A stretch of 64,000 nucleotides of DNA from Thuidium tamariscinum (taxonomy: Eukaryota; Streptophyta; Bryopsida; Hypnales; Thuidiaceae): assembly GCA_947034885.2 (NCBI GenBank), contig OX344755.2, positions 23,877,052 through 23,941,051 of the forward strand, given 5' to 3'. The notes under the pieces were generated by a model that searched no databases, was not told the origin of the DNA, and saw nothing but the letters and a program-made list of their open reading frames with translations. This document shows positions 45,360 to 57,384 of the stretch, one piece after another. The position numbers and the translations under genes are program-made. The first letter of the stretch is position 1. Each line of letters begins with the position of its first letter.

Positions 45360-46690
45360 AAGTATATATGCTTTTGTTTTTGATTCCCACCATTTCGAAT
45401 TTTTTTAATCAAACCATTAACCCAAGTTTTTCCCACCGCATTTTTCCACATTTTTTTTTTCCACATGTCAAACCATAACCATTTTTTTACCCTAACCCAT
45501 TTCCATTTGTTAGATTCAAACCCTTTCCATATTTTAGATTGAACCCATTTCCATATTTTTATTAGTCGAACCATGAACACATTTTTTTAAACCATTTCTA
45601 TATTTTTTTGTCGTCCACATTTCAAACCATCAACGTTCTTTTTTATTCAAACCATTCCCATTTTATTGATTCAAACTATTTCCAATTTGAGCCTTAACCA
45701 TTAAGGCATTAACATTTTTTTTCCAAACCATTTCTAAATGTTTTTTATTCAACATTTCAAACCATGAAAGTTTTTTTTTTCAAACCATTTCCATTTTTTT
45801 AATTCAAACCATTTCCATATTATTTTTAATCAAACCCTGAACACATTTTCTTTCCAACTTATTTCCATATTTTATTTAGTCAAACCATTAACACATTTTT
45901 TTTCACGACCCTTTCTATAAGTTTTTTTCCAACCTTTCAAACCATTGCCTTTTTTTTTATTCAACCCATTTCCATATTTTTTTTTATTCGAAGCATTTTC
46001 ATATATTTTTTAGTCAAAACATGAACACATTTTTTTCTAAACCATTTCTATATTTTTTTGTATTCAACATTTCAAATTATTAACTTTTTTTTTATTCAAA
46101 GCATTTCCTTTTTCTTTTTCTTTGATTCAAACCATTTCCATATTTTTTTTAGTCGAACCATTAACCCATCTTTTTTCCAAACCATTTCTATATTTTTATT
46201 TCCAACACCCTATACCATTACCGTTTTTCTTTACTCAAAACTTGGCCATTTTTTTTACCCTAAACCATTTCCATATTTATTCTAGTCAAACAATTAACAC
46301 ATTTTTTTTCCAAACCATTTCTAAATTTGTTTTTCCAACATTTCAACCCATTTCCATATTTCTTTTAGTCAAACCCTAATCACATTTTTTTCCCAACCCA
46401 TTTCCAAATTTTTTTGGTCGAGCCATTAACACATTTTTTTCCAAACCCTTTCTATATTTTTTTTTCATTCAACATTTCAAACCATTAACGTTTTTTTTTA
46501 TTCAAACCATTTCCATTTGTTTGATTCAAACCATTTCCATAATTTTTTTATTCGAACAATTAACACATTTTTTTTCAAAACCAGTTTTACATTTTTTTTT
46601 ATTCACAATTCCAAACCATTAACGTTATTTTCATTCAAACCATTTCCTTTTTTTTGATTCAAACCATTAACACCCTTTTTTTAAAATACA
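45360..46690. repeat. Degenerate minisatellite (TTCAAACCATTTCCATATTTTT)
   Basis: About 1.3 kb of alternating caaaccatttccatattttttt and caaaccattaacacattttttt blocks, unit about 20-45 bp, strongly T-rich. It is the reverse complement of the unit at 39725-40085. Open frames here are artefacts. Confidence 0.85.
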
Positions 46691-46849
46691 GAATATATAT
46701 TATATTTAGACTATGGAAGGCCTAAAATACAAAACCATGGGAAATTATTTTTTGAGAGATGGTTAAACCTCATAGACTAATGAGAAAATTTTGATTGCGA
46801 ATATGAACTTAGACTTTTAAGTCTTACAAATAAAGAGTTCCAGTCCACG

Positions 46850-47310
46850 GAGCTCAGGCCGTCCATCCTGACCATCGACGGCACGGCCAGGCCGTCCATC
46901 GAACCCAGGCCGTCCAACCTTCCTCTCAATCCAAGTCGTCCTTCCCAAGCGTAGACCGTACCCAGACCGTCGATCTGGAGGCGTCCGTCCGGGCCGTCCA
47001 CTAGACGTCCTGTCCATCGGGGCCGTCCATACCCTGCGAGTGGGGCCGTCCCCTAAAACCGTCCACCGGATCCGGACCGTTCGCAGAACCGAGAGTGTCC
47101 ATCCAAGCCGTCCAGTCAGCCAGGACCGTCCATCGGAACTGTCCACCGAGCACGTCCTTCCAGGCCGTCCACGGAGGTCATCCGTGAGGGCGTCTACGAC
47201 CGCTGTCACGATTTTTCATCCTCTGTCGCGGATTCTGTCGTGAATTTCATCCTGACGGACGCTCGGCTCCCCGTCACGTCAACGGACGGACATCCTGACG
47301 GATGGACGCG
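46850..47310. repeat. Subterminal array F-right (GGCCGTCCA words)
   Basis: CAGGCCGTCCATC, AAGCCGTCCA and ACCGTCCACCG words about every 15-25 bp. No gene starts inward within 300 bp of it; the nearest inward sequence is the T-rich minisatellite. Confidence 0.8.
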
Positions 47311-47965
47311 ACGCGATGGAAGCAACCCTGTTACAACCCCTACAGTTGTTGCATGGACAGTGCAATTTTTTAACATTATACTCTCTGGCTCTTTGCACCT
47401 CCCTCAGCCACATCCGTTTGTCTCGAAGTCTCTGTCTTTCCCTATCTGATAAGGGAAGCCTCGCGGAAATCATCTGGACCCCGGAGACGAGATTGTATAC
47501 CCGTGATACAAAACTTAGAAAGTAGGATGCTTGGCAGCTCGACTATGTGACTTCAGGCTTGCTCCTATAACTGACGTTTCTCCGGAGTAACTGATAAATG
47601 TCTCCCACAAGTCAAGACTACGTTTATTAGTCATTCAAAAGTAAAAAATGTTCACAGGTATATGACTGAAGTGTGTCACATGGTGACCTCAAGGAAGACA
47701 AACTTTGAGATGCTTTAGCAACACAGAAGTCATTTGAGTACTACCAGAGAAAGTGCTTATTACTGTCTTCAGCAAAGTAGAAAACACAATTCATAAATAG
47801 GAAATAGAACATGACCTCACATGTGATTCCTTCAACACATTGGGGTTAGAACTTGATCATTGTAACATCTTCCATGAGAACACATTTCACAAGGGCCATT
47901 CAACACAATGGAAACTACTACGGAACAAAGTTATGCTTTTTCATTAATGCATATTTCTGAACATG
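47311..47965. other. Possible left part of the CACTA-like element
   Basis: From about 47550 the words aagtcattt, gtcacatggtgacct and agtgtgtcac appear, the same class of words scattered to 61262. No clear CACTA terminus seen. Confidence 0.4.
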
Positions 47966-48409
47966 TCATCCACTCCGACTAGCCTTGTTTGGAAGGCGAT
48001 TGTAGGCCTCCAGAGTAGTGGTGACACTCGCCACAATTCTAGGCACAGGTTCCACGGAGGGGGGGTCAACTGATGGTTGTACTACTGAAGATACACCAAG
48101 GGCCAGAGCAACCCAAGCTTCAAAACGCCTATGTAACTCACTATTCATAGGGGAAGGTGGAGTTTGGGATCTAGTCGTGTCATTGAGGCACTAACCCAGT
48201 GGGGCAAATCCTCCATCATTGCTTCCTGCTATTTTGGACACAGAATTCTGTTTCCTTGTCGAACTTGCAGACGAGGATAATGAACTTTGACTGTTCAACG
48301 AAATGTGTTGGTTAACGATGCCCACCTCATTGTCAGATTCAGGTGTTACCATTCTGCGTCTCTTCCTCAAGAAGAGGGGTGCAGCTCTTAGCACTTTTCG
48401 CTTTGGCAT
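47966..48409 (-). CDS. Small Ser/basic-rich protein of the CACTA-like element
   Basis: From ATG 48409: a basic start (MPKRKVLRAAPLFLRKRRRM), a Ser-rich middle, one in-frame TAG at 48191, then the same frame continues through TTRSQTPPSPMNSELHRRFEAWVALALGV to 47966. The helix ELHRRFEAWVAL resembles the start of CACTA-associated proteins. I do not recognise a family. It could be an exon pair with an unseen intron. Confidence 0.35.
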
Positions 48410-48981
48410 TCTGTATTGCAGGATTATTTGACAGGGAGGTGCACTTCACGGTTTCCAGCTTTGACTACTATGGATAAGAAAAGTGCAAACATGGGGGTTG
48501 AATACCTGAAGGGCTACAGTGGAACCCACTTCCTGGATTCAAGTGTCTTCCTTTACTCACAAAATGGGCTTCACGCAGTCAATAATCGCCACCGTATTTT
48601 GCAAATGTTGTGCTCCCTGAATGACAATGAAAAAAGCTTTCATAAGTTCAAATTCAGATCTACAGTATTGTTGCGCATGGAAGACACCGGACAGTTATCA
48701 TAAATGACTATAGAGCAACCTTAGTCATCTTCAGTAATATTATATGAGGTATTTACGACTTGTGAATGACTGAGGAAGTCGCGTAGAAGTCGCTTCGCAG
48801 TCACTTCAGTGACTGCGGTACGCGCTCATCTCTGATGATAATCACGCTCGTTGCATGAAGCTCTGACATAAAGGAGGCAGTTCAGCTATGGAGTATTTAC
48901 TTGGCACTACAAGACATACACTAAACAATTAAGTTACTTGCTGAGTCCCCAAAAGAACAAAAACACTGCTGCGCTCTACTC
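48410..48981. other. Spacer with subterminal-type words
   Basis: At 48765-48840 there are several overlapping agtcgc/agtcacttcagtgactgcg words, one a perfect small hairpin (gtcacttcagtgac). No gene. Confidence 0.45.
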
Positions 48982-49475
48982 GAATGGCCCAAAAAAAAGG
49001 GGAATTCATATGTCCCCCACTGCCTTACACTGAAATAAAAGCACTTGGGGCACAAATTAGAACAAAAATTGCCCTAGTCATTCACATACTAGAATGGACA
49101 AAAAAAATGGGGAATGGATATGTCCCCCAGTGCCTTACACTGAAATAAAAGCACTTGGGGCACAAATTAGAACAAAAAATGCACTAGTCATTCACGTACT
49201 AGAATGGACAAAAAAATGGGGAATGGATATGTCCCCTACTGCATTACACTGAAATACAAGCACTTGGGGCACAAATGAGAACAAAAAATGCACTAGTCAT
49301 TCACGTACTAGAATGGACAAAAAAAATGGGGAATGGATATGTCCCCTACTGTATTACACTGAAATACAAGCACTTGGGGCACAAATGAGAACAAAAAATG
49401 CACTAGTCATTCACGTACTAGAATGGACAAAAAAAATGGGGAATGGATATGTCCTCTACTGCATTACACTAAAAC
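48982..49475. repeat. 110-bp tandem repeat, 4.5 copies
   Basis: gaatgg(a/c)c...ggggaat.catatgtcccc recurs at 48982, 49092, 49202, 49311 and 49421. Units share cttacactgaaat, gcacttggggcacaaat and ctagtcattcac. Non-coding. Confidence 0.9.
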
Positions 49476-51163
49476 TGACCTGATTTGAATTTGAGCCTAT
49501 GCAAAATCGAAGCTACCCGGACACTCCAGGACCTGCTACCACAACTATTTTAATGTTAGTACTGTAGTACAGAATTTCATATTGAACACAAAAATGGGTA
49601 ATGCCTTCCTGCTTATGGTCTCCCTCATTCTATACTATCTTGAAAATGCAATGCTTAGACTGTCCACGATAGGGAGGTTGCAATCAAGTTGAGTGCAGGG
49701 ATTGAAGGGAATGCCTACATGGACTGTCGCATGGTTTTAGAAACAACAACTACTGAGTGACTTCTATAAGACTGAAACAAGTCTTTCTTCAGTCATTTTG
49801 TAGTTGTAGAGGCAGTGAAATGACTTGTCACCATGAAGCTGTAATGACTTCAAGCAATTGTCTACTTTGCAGAAGTAGTTGGCTACTAGTCTGTGCCACT
49901 TGTTGGCTATTGCCTACTTTGTGTAACTAGTTGCCTAGTGACCCAAATTGACGTCCCAATGCTTTAGCCGTATGTTTAAGCATTTCAGTCATAATTAAGT
50001 GTCCAGCTTGCCAAGCCGCAGCTTCAACGGATTGTACTCAAATTCATATCACATGAGATCACCGCTAGTGCACCTCAGTCTAGTCCAATAATCGGGATGA
50101 TGGACCCCAGTAATGACACAATCCCGAAATTAATGATGACCCGCCGTCACTCCACAACCCATGCCTAGCTTCGGCCGCCCAGTTAACCTTCAACCGCTGT
50201 TCCATTTTCTCAGATGTGCACGTCGTAAGTAGCGCGTGGAACTGAGACCTTGCAGTTTCCATTTGCATTGCACCGCTACGCAAGCTTGGGCGCACGGAGG
50301 TGGACCCCGATCGTGACCTACAATGCGACAAGCCGGAGTCTTTTGCACGTCGACTTCAGGAGAGAGCGTGAAGCCAACACTGAGGCATCGCGAGAGAGGA
50401 GGAAGACATCGCTAGAGAGGAGCCTGACATTGTAGAAGAAGACTGAGCCATCGGAAGAGACGAGGAAGACATCGGAAGAGAGAAGACTTACAACGCACGA
50501 TGGAATCGAAAGAAGACAGTCCCCCGCCCGAGAAGACACGCTACGAACTCTAGCGTGACGAAAACGTAGCAAGGTTGCAGAAGATTGCCGGTCTAGCCGT
50601 GGCGGCACGAGTAGAGCTGTAAGTTTCTCACAATGTTGCGTCTTGCGCCGTCATAACTGCAGGGAAGAGTCGCCGCGTACTTCTACGAAGGCGCGATTGT
50701 TGAGCGGACCCTCACTGACAGCGCAGTCCATGGGTTTCATGTCGTTCTGCATGGGTTTCACGTGGCCCCGACGTTGTGCGCACTTTCAAGGTGTCGAGGG
50801 CCCCCGTAGAAGGTCTTTAGGTGTTATATTTGACCGTTGTTGTGTTTATTTGCAATTGCACGTTTTTCCAAGCACAGGGGCGGCGCATTCCTAGGGTTTC
50901 AGTCCCAAACGCAGTGTCTGCGGCTGTCATTCCCCCTGAAGTGGAAACGGCGTCGTTCATGAGAAAGTTCTAAGTCACATTATGTGTCTCGTAACTTACA
51001 CACAACTCCGGGTAAGTCACCTGGAAGTCTTATACGAGTTACTAGGTAGTCACACTGTCGAAGCATTCCTGAGAAGGGGAATGACCAACGTGGCGGCCAC
51101 GTAGGAGTCGTCGTGCTCGTTGGGTGGCTTGGGAAGTTTGTTGTCCTCTGTGTTCACTAACTC
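49476..51163. other. Non-coding interior of the CACTA-like element
   Basis: Subterminal-type words at 49740-49980 and 50970-51060. At 50360-50500 a purine-rich short repeat (gaggaagacatcg) occurs about four times. Nothing convincingly coding. Confidence 0.4.
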
Positions 51164-52841
51164 TTGCCTAACTCTGCCTTCCTCTCCGTTGTATGTGCGC
51201 GCTATTGTGATTTTCTAGAGTTGTTGCATTGTAATTTGTGGTGTGTGAGTGCACTCAAGTGTAGCATCCTGAAGTCCACTTGTTCGTGGCGGCGTAGGGA
51301 GAAAGAGTACGCCAAAGCCAAGCTCGCTAGGGTTTCTTCCGCTGCTGCAAAGGAAGGCGACGCTGTTGTGCGGAGGAACGCACGGCGGGCAAGCCTTCGA
51401 GTGCGCAACAATAGGAAGGCAGAGGAGGGCAACAAAGTCGAGGGGCGCGAGATGAGATCAGCAAGAGACTCGTTGTCGGAGGCAACTAAGTCTGATGGCG
51501 ATGCCATCGCGACAGGTATGATGCATCTTGCTATTGCTTGTATCCATGTTGAGTGGCAATTTGACAAGGAGGCTAAAGCCGCAGGTAAATCAAGATCCCT
51601 CACCAAATCTTTTGGGTCGGGATTAGAGTGTTAGGGTTTGATTTTCCTTGAAGGGTTTAGGGTTTAGGGTTCTTATTTGAATTCTTCATCCGTTATGCTA
51701 CTAGGATAATTGCACGCCTCCATGTATGTGTTCAATTGGCGTTGTAATCGGGAACACTTATGAGTGCTGAGTCCTGTTTTCCAGGATCGGAGGAAGAGCC
51801 GATTGACTCTTCTGAAGAAGAGTTGGAGCTTGAGGAGGAGGAACCTCTGGTTGATAGAAGGAGGAAGAAGAAGAGGATCAACACCATGCACGCTTCGACG
51901 GTGCAGGTGGCCCCTCCACCTCCACCTCCTCCTCCTCCACCACCAGTTGAACCAAGCCAACCCACCCTTACCTGGGTGCCGGGACACTACATGCTAGTCC
52001 CCCCAGCAGCCCAAGGTGCTTGGCCCGCAATTCCAAGCGCAGCACTAATAAAGTCGTGGCCTGGAGAAGATCAGAAGGATCGGAATGACCGGAGGAAGCG
52101 GAAAGCGGAATATGATCTGGCGAGTCGAGAACGAGCAACAGCGGGTGTGAAGCCAAACAGGGTGTATGTGTTACCAGGTGGGGAAGTTGATAGCACATGT
52201 GAAGGGAAGAACGCCTGGGATGAAGCTCTGCAAGACTTGGTTCCTAAATGTTTGGACTTGAGTATTGTATCGTGGTCAAAGGATGACTGCATGAGCCACA
52301 AACCCTGAAGAAACTCTGAGGTGCCTTAGATAACGAGTTCGAGTACTTGGGCAATCCCCTTAGCATGGTTGGATTTAGGGTGGCCATCACCAAATTCATG
52401 AATGTCGAACGCTGCCGCTTGAAAAATCGGTACTTGAGAGGTATCGACACTCCTCCTCTGCATTGTGACAAGCCGGAGTGGGACCGGCTAAAGGAATACT
52501 GGAACACGGACAAACAGAAGGACAAGGCACGGAAGATGTCCGTGGCTCGTCAAAGCGTCCGGAATTTATCAACGGTGGGGAGGAGAGGGAAGCCTTCACG
52601 TCAGTCCTTCCTGGTAAGCGTCCAAAAACCTTGCTCCCCGTGAACGCATAGTACTTGCCAAGTTTTAGATGTGTATAGCAATAAACGTGCCACACTGAAG
52701 TCGAGTCCCTGCGCTTAGCCAATGTATACTAAAACTTGGTGACGGTGTGCTTACTAGGGAGGGGGGACAGAAACAAGCCAGGGGATGATGGACGAAGGGG
52801 AAGGGAGTTTATCAAGTGCACGGCAACGAATTGCGGGCAAT
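51164..52841 (+). CDS. CACTA TNPA-like gene, 5' exons
   Basis: Three predicted exons. Exon 1 (to 51584) is basic (WRRREKEYAKAKLARVSSAAAKEG). A 200-bp intron 51585-51784 has a GTAAAT donor and TTTTCCAG acceptor and keeps phase. Exon 2 has an acidic run, a polyproline tract, then RCRLKNRYLRG, PEWDRLKEYWNTDKQKDKARKM and ARQSVRN. That last part matches the plant En/Spm-associated domain in which a Trp-x2-Leu-x2-Tyr-Trp motif precedes a Lys-rich helix. A GTAAGC donor follows at 52613, and a small third exon 52782-52841 ends at GTAAGT. Frame changes near 52290-52330 suggest small indels. No start codon was fixed; the first in-frame ATG of exon 1 is 51451. Confidence 0.5.
51653..51671 (+). repeat. 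Short interstitial telomere repeat
   Basis: Two and a half GGGTTTA units inside predicted intron 1 of the TNPA-like gene. Confidence 0.7.
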
Positions 52842-52867
52842 GTAAGTTCCCATTCTATTTGTGAGGT

Positions 52868-55800
52868 TGTGAGCGCTCCTAACTCCACCCTCGAGCTAAG
52901 AGTTTTTTCACACGGGTCCTGTGTCTAATTAAGTTTTCTTTCTAATTGGGTGAAAAAGAAAGCCTTCCAAGCAATGAATTCTTTTAGTTACGTTTAGAGT
53001 GTCCTATAATCTAAGTTGAGGTTGTAAATTTATCTATTCTATTCTAAAAGTCAGTCAAACAATCCTACTCTAGTCTATTCTGGCAATTGATATTTCCTAA
53101 GTCTAATTCCAAGCATTTGGCAAAAAGAAGCTTAACAGTAAAACAATGAGGATGAAGATCAAATGTGAGTGGTTTACCTCTTCTGCATAAATCTCCATGG
53201 TCCCGTCGTCAAACATCATCATGTGTAAGTATTCCCCTACAACCTCGCCATCGAAATCATCCCGGTTCTCCATCTAATCCATAATCATCACGTTGCTGGT
53301 CAAATAATTCTATCCTGTCTAAAAGGGATTTAAAGGTTATGTAGCGTTGATTTAAATGCGTAATTCTTTTAATTCCTAATTCCCCGGTAATTAAGAAATA
53401 CTACAATTGAATCAATCTACCTAGTTGGTTAGTATTTTATCCTAAAGGAATGAACGAAAGTCTAGTAGTTAACCATTTGTGGTTTGTTTAGTTTCTTTTT
53501 GAATTTTTATAAAATTCCTCAAATTAAATTAGACTAATTTGAAGGAGATATTTCCTTCAAATCTTTTCAAATCTAATGAATTTTTGAAATTCCTTTAATC
53601 TTAAGAAATTGGTTGTCAATTTGTTTGTTTTCTTTTTGGCTTATTAGAATATTTTAATCAATAACTATCATCAAATCTTTTCAAATCTAATTAATTTTCG
53701 AATTGGTTTTAATCGTAAAGAAATTGGTTGTCAATTTTGTTTGTTTCCCTTTTGGCTTATTAGGCCTAATAAAACAAAACTAACAAAATCCAAACTTTCT
53801 AAGAATCTAATAGCCAAAGAATGTAGAACATTCCAAAAGACCGAGAACAATTTCAATAGTGTTATTCCAAATAAATGGATTTTTTATTCCCAAAGGTCAA
53901 CCCCCAAGAATAAAGAATCCCGCTCTATAGTGTTATTCCAAAGAAATTAGTTTTTTAATCTAATTTGTCATGGTTAGGAATCTCACAACTTTAATCTCCC
54001 TCCTAGTTCTCTTTCTTTCTCATTTGTGCTTTGCAAGGTTTGCAAGTTTTCTATGAGAGAGTTGGCTATGGCGGAATGTTGTTAGTAAGGCAAGAATTGA
54101 AATTTCCCAAAAATTAGATTTTTGAAAAAAATTGAAAGGGGTGTGGCTTCCACTGCCAACCCGTGGTTTTGTTCAAAAACCAAGTTTTTGGGTGAGTTTT
54201 TCGGACCTAAGGCCTGGCTCTCAGCCGCAGCTCCCAGCCTGCTCAGTCGGGCTTCCCAGCTGCTTAGTTCGGGCTCCCAGCCGCTCAGTCGGGCTCCAGC
54301 CGCTCAGTTCGGGCTCCCCAGCCTGCTCAGTCGGGCTCCACGTGGCGGAACCCAGTTGGCCGGGGTTCCGTCCGCCTTGGGGGTCTGGTTGCCTCCTTGG
54401 GGGTCTGGTTCGCCTCCTTGGGCTATAAGTTTTGGTTTTTGGACTATAAATTCAGCACTTTGGAGTTCTAGACTCTCTAACTTGATCTCTCTTTCTAAAC
54501 TCTACGTGAATCCACCTACTCTATATCTCTAATGAGGTGTATCCTTCATCAAAGATGACTCTAATTTCTACTTAAATACGCAAGTATGGAAAATAGGGGT
54601 GACGAAAATAATGACAAATGGGAGTTTGGACTTGGGTTTGGAGACTTTTATTCCTTCCAAATTCTTAGCCCTTCAATTGGCATATGGCTTTGACTAAACT
54701 TTCCAAATTAATCTTTTAACTTGGGTCATTAGTTATGAGGTTCAAAGCTTCGCCGTTGGGAATTTTTCCAGAGTACTTTAAGAATTCTTTGCGCAAAAGG
54801 AGGTACACATGACAGTGTTTGAACCAAACTTTCACGTTGAATTCTCAAAATTTCCTAGTATTTCAAGGTTTTGCAAGCAAAGGAGATACACATGACAGTG
54901 TTTAAACTGGACTTTGGAGCTCAATACTTGAAATTTCAAAGATAATTGTTAACAAGGTCTAAGGCTTCGTTGCAAGAATGAAGTGTAGTAAAGAAATGAA
55001 CTTGAAGGGGCCCTAAGCCTTCAATTGGTTAACAAAATACAAAACTTGGCCAAAATCTTTTTGGTCCAAGTGGCGCTTCGACTATGTCGGTAGCACAAGA
55101 GAGAGACAAAGTGTCGGTGCAAAAAATAAGGGTACTGGCAACCTCGAGGGGGGCCCTTATATACCCGTGGCCGGGCCCCTCTCGGTAATTGCCGGTGAAA
55201 ACACTTTGTTACTTCCTACCCTAAACTACCCTAATGTAATTCCAAAATATTAGTTGTTCAATGGTGGAAATTTCTAAAAACATCCCCATTTTGTCAAAGA
55301 AATCTTGGCCAAATCAAATCCAAGATCTTAATCCAAAATATTTTGGAATTAACCCTAATCTACGTAGATATTTTGCAAATTAATCCAAAGTCATTTCGAA
55401 AATTGTCTTTCTTTAGCCCAAAGATGGCTTTTTACGCAAGAAAGAGATCTTGACCAAATCCAATCTTTGATTTTCCAAGAGATATTTCCAAAATCACTTC
55501 TAATTAACCGCAATTAACGATTAAAAAGTCAAACTAAGAGCTGACCCTCTCTATCTTTTAGGGAACAACTCGAAACGGAAAACCGTTTGCGCCATTGTCT
55601 TCAGAAGACCCCAATTAGCCTAAGGGACCCCTTACCCCTCACTCCTAGGCCATTTGCGTGCCCAAATTGGAATTACGGTAACTCCAATTAAAAGTCAAAA
55701 ATCTAACTTTTAGGATTTGCGCATTTCGATGAATCTGTCAGGCCTGGGTTGTTAGGAATGTCCGTGAGAGTAAGGAATGACTCCTTATTTGCGACAATCG

Positions 55801-56725
55801 GACATCATTCGCTCCTGATACGCCGGTCAACCCGCCGCCAACTTGTAATTTCCAGTGAATTTCGATGTCGATGCCGGTTTTGGTAGTTGGGAATGTCGGA
55901 ATGTCTTCAAACTTGACCGGGCGCTTATTAAGCACACAAAAACCTATCCTAATTTTTAGTGAGATTTTACCGCATCATACGTAATTTCTATGATTTTACG
56001 AACATTTCTATGTGCGGTTGATTTCCCATGGAGTCAACATGGAATTTCGGAAAAATCCGAAATAAATTGGGTAACATCTAGGGCACTCCTAGATTCTTTG
56101 TGTAAGTCCCACGCAACCTTGCACCTTTCTAATTTTAATAATTTGGAATTACTTTGCCCAATTGGACAATTTAATTCCCGATGCCCGGGAATCTTGGACA
56201 ATTGTTTGATTTTCGTTCGCTCCTGGCATGCTCCTACCCTTGGAACACCTCTCTGTAGTCTTCAATCTCCAATCCTCCATCTTTATCTCGTGAAATTCGA
56301 ATTCTCCAAATCCATTGTAGTGGTTTTAGCTTTAAATCCAATTTATTCCAAAATTGAACTTAAGCCCTGGTAACTTCCCCACGCTCGTAGTGGACTCTTC
56401 TAGCTTAGTCAGTATGTCTTATGCATCCTTAAAAGGTTGACTTTGCACAGACATTCGCTAGGACTGACTAACTCTCTATTCCTTATTTCTCTCGGAATTA
56501 CTAATTCTTCACATATACTCGCTTTGGAGACTTAGAATGATTCCAACTTCTAGTATTAGGAATTTTTCACCATCTAAGTTGGTTTTCCACCATTTTGGCA
56601 TAGACTGACACCAAAACTCCCTTAACACTCTTTTTATGTCTTTTTCTGGAATATTTTGACTAATTTTCGCCATTTAATCGCGAAAAATGGACCCAAAGTC
56701 CTGAGTGCCATCTCGAGGGCTCACA
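52868..56725 (-). mobile_element. Solo LTR, copy 2 (3.86 kb) inside the CACTA-like gene
   Basis: Termini TGTGAGC and GCTCACA are perfect 7-bp inverted ends, bounded by the 5-bp duplication GAGGT (52863-52867 and 56726-56730). It lacks any internal gag-pol region. It is co-linear with copy 1 in reverse orientation: splice-donor leader near 53178-53273, GC-rich variable block 54210-54420, paired direct repeats near 54800 and 54885, TATA box at 55156. It sits 26 bp after a splice donor, so it lies in a predicted intron. Few differences from copy 1 over 55700-56700, so both are young compared with copy 3. Confidence 0.9.
55156..55163 (-). promoter_or_regulatory. TATA box of solo LTR copy 2
   Basis: CTTATATA on the plus strand, TATATAAG on the minus strand, in the same GC-rich context as copies 1 and 3. 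Confidence 0.7.
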
Positions 56726-56730
56726 GAGGT

Positions 56731-57384
56731 CCCTTTCTGGTCATGGCTTACTGTACAGACGTATAGAGTATCATGAGGGGTAGCCTATGATGTGTGAACT
56801 CTTGGAATGGCCAAGCAAATAGGCTAGCAGTAGTAGGTAGATTTCAAATTGGAGCATGACCTACCACTATGTCATCCCGTGCCATTGATTAATTAGAAAG
56901 GGATGATTCCTCAATGCGAGGTTGCCAACAATAGATTTGGTAAATGTATTGGCAATACCTCTCTGTAGCATTGTTTTTTAGTGGATAAAGTAGAAGGTTG
57001 TAGGTGCAATTTTCCGTAAGCAAAGTTCTGATCATACACAAGTGTATGGTGCTTGAAGATACACTCCTCGTTATTTGGTGTTTAGTTGGAGCCATCGTAC
57101 CAATGTCTTCGTAGTGGTATCTGAGTCACTGTGCTCTGTCTATATAGTCATTTAGGAGTTGCTCTACAGTCTCACCTTAGTCATACCTGAGTTGCTCTTT
57201 AGTCTCACATTAGTCATACCTGAGTTGCTCCGCAGTCTTGACGTAGTCACGTAGGAGTTGCAGTGAAGTCACCTTGTAGTTGTTTTGTAGTCATTATGAA
57301 GTTAAAGTTCTGTCTGTGGACTTGTAGCTAACTGGGGGTGACCGTGCGGCTGACGGTCATTGTCCTTTACGTGCTTGTGAGCAG
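56731..57384. other. Predicted intron remainder with subterminal-type words
   Basis: At 57125-57300 phrases such as gtcatacctgagttgctc and agtctcac.ttagtcat repeat four to five times. This continues the intron interrupted by the solo LTR and ends at an acceptor (gtgagcag) before 57385. Confidence 0.45.

Larger units (their letters stand above)
41668..47310. mobile_element. Transposon unit F (GWE-WT/RING gene between arrays)
   Basis: GGCCGTC-class arrays at 41668-42370 and 46850-47310 bracket one long gene at 42653-45016. There is no transposase inside, so it would depend on a helper such as unit E, whose arrays have the same core word. Limits are approximate. Confidence 0.5.

Noticed and set aside
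48903-48925. Left terminus of the CACTA element (CACTACAAGACAT)
   Set aside because: The 3 bases before it (tgg) do not match the 3 bases after the right end (att), and subterminal-type words and a small gene lie to its left, so it is more likely an internal word.
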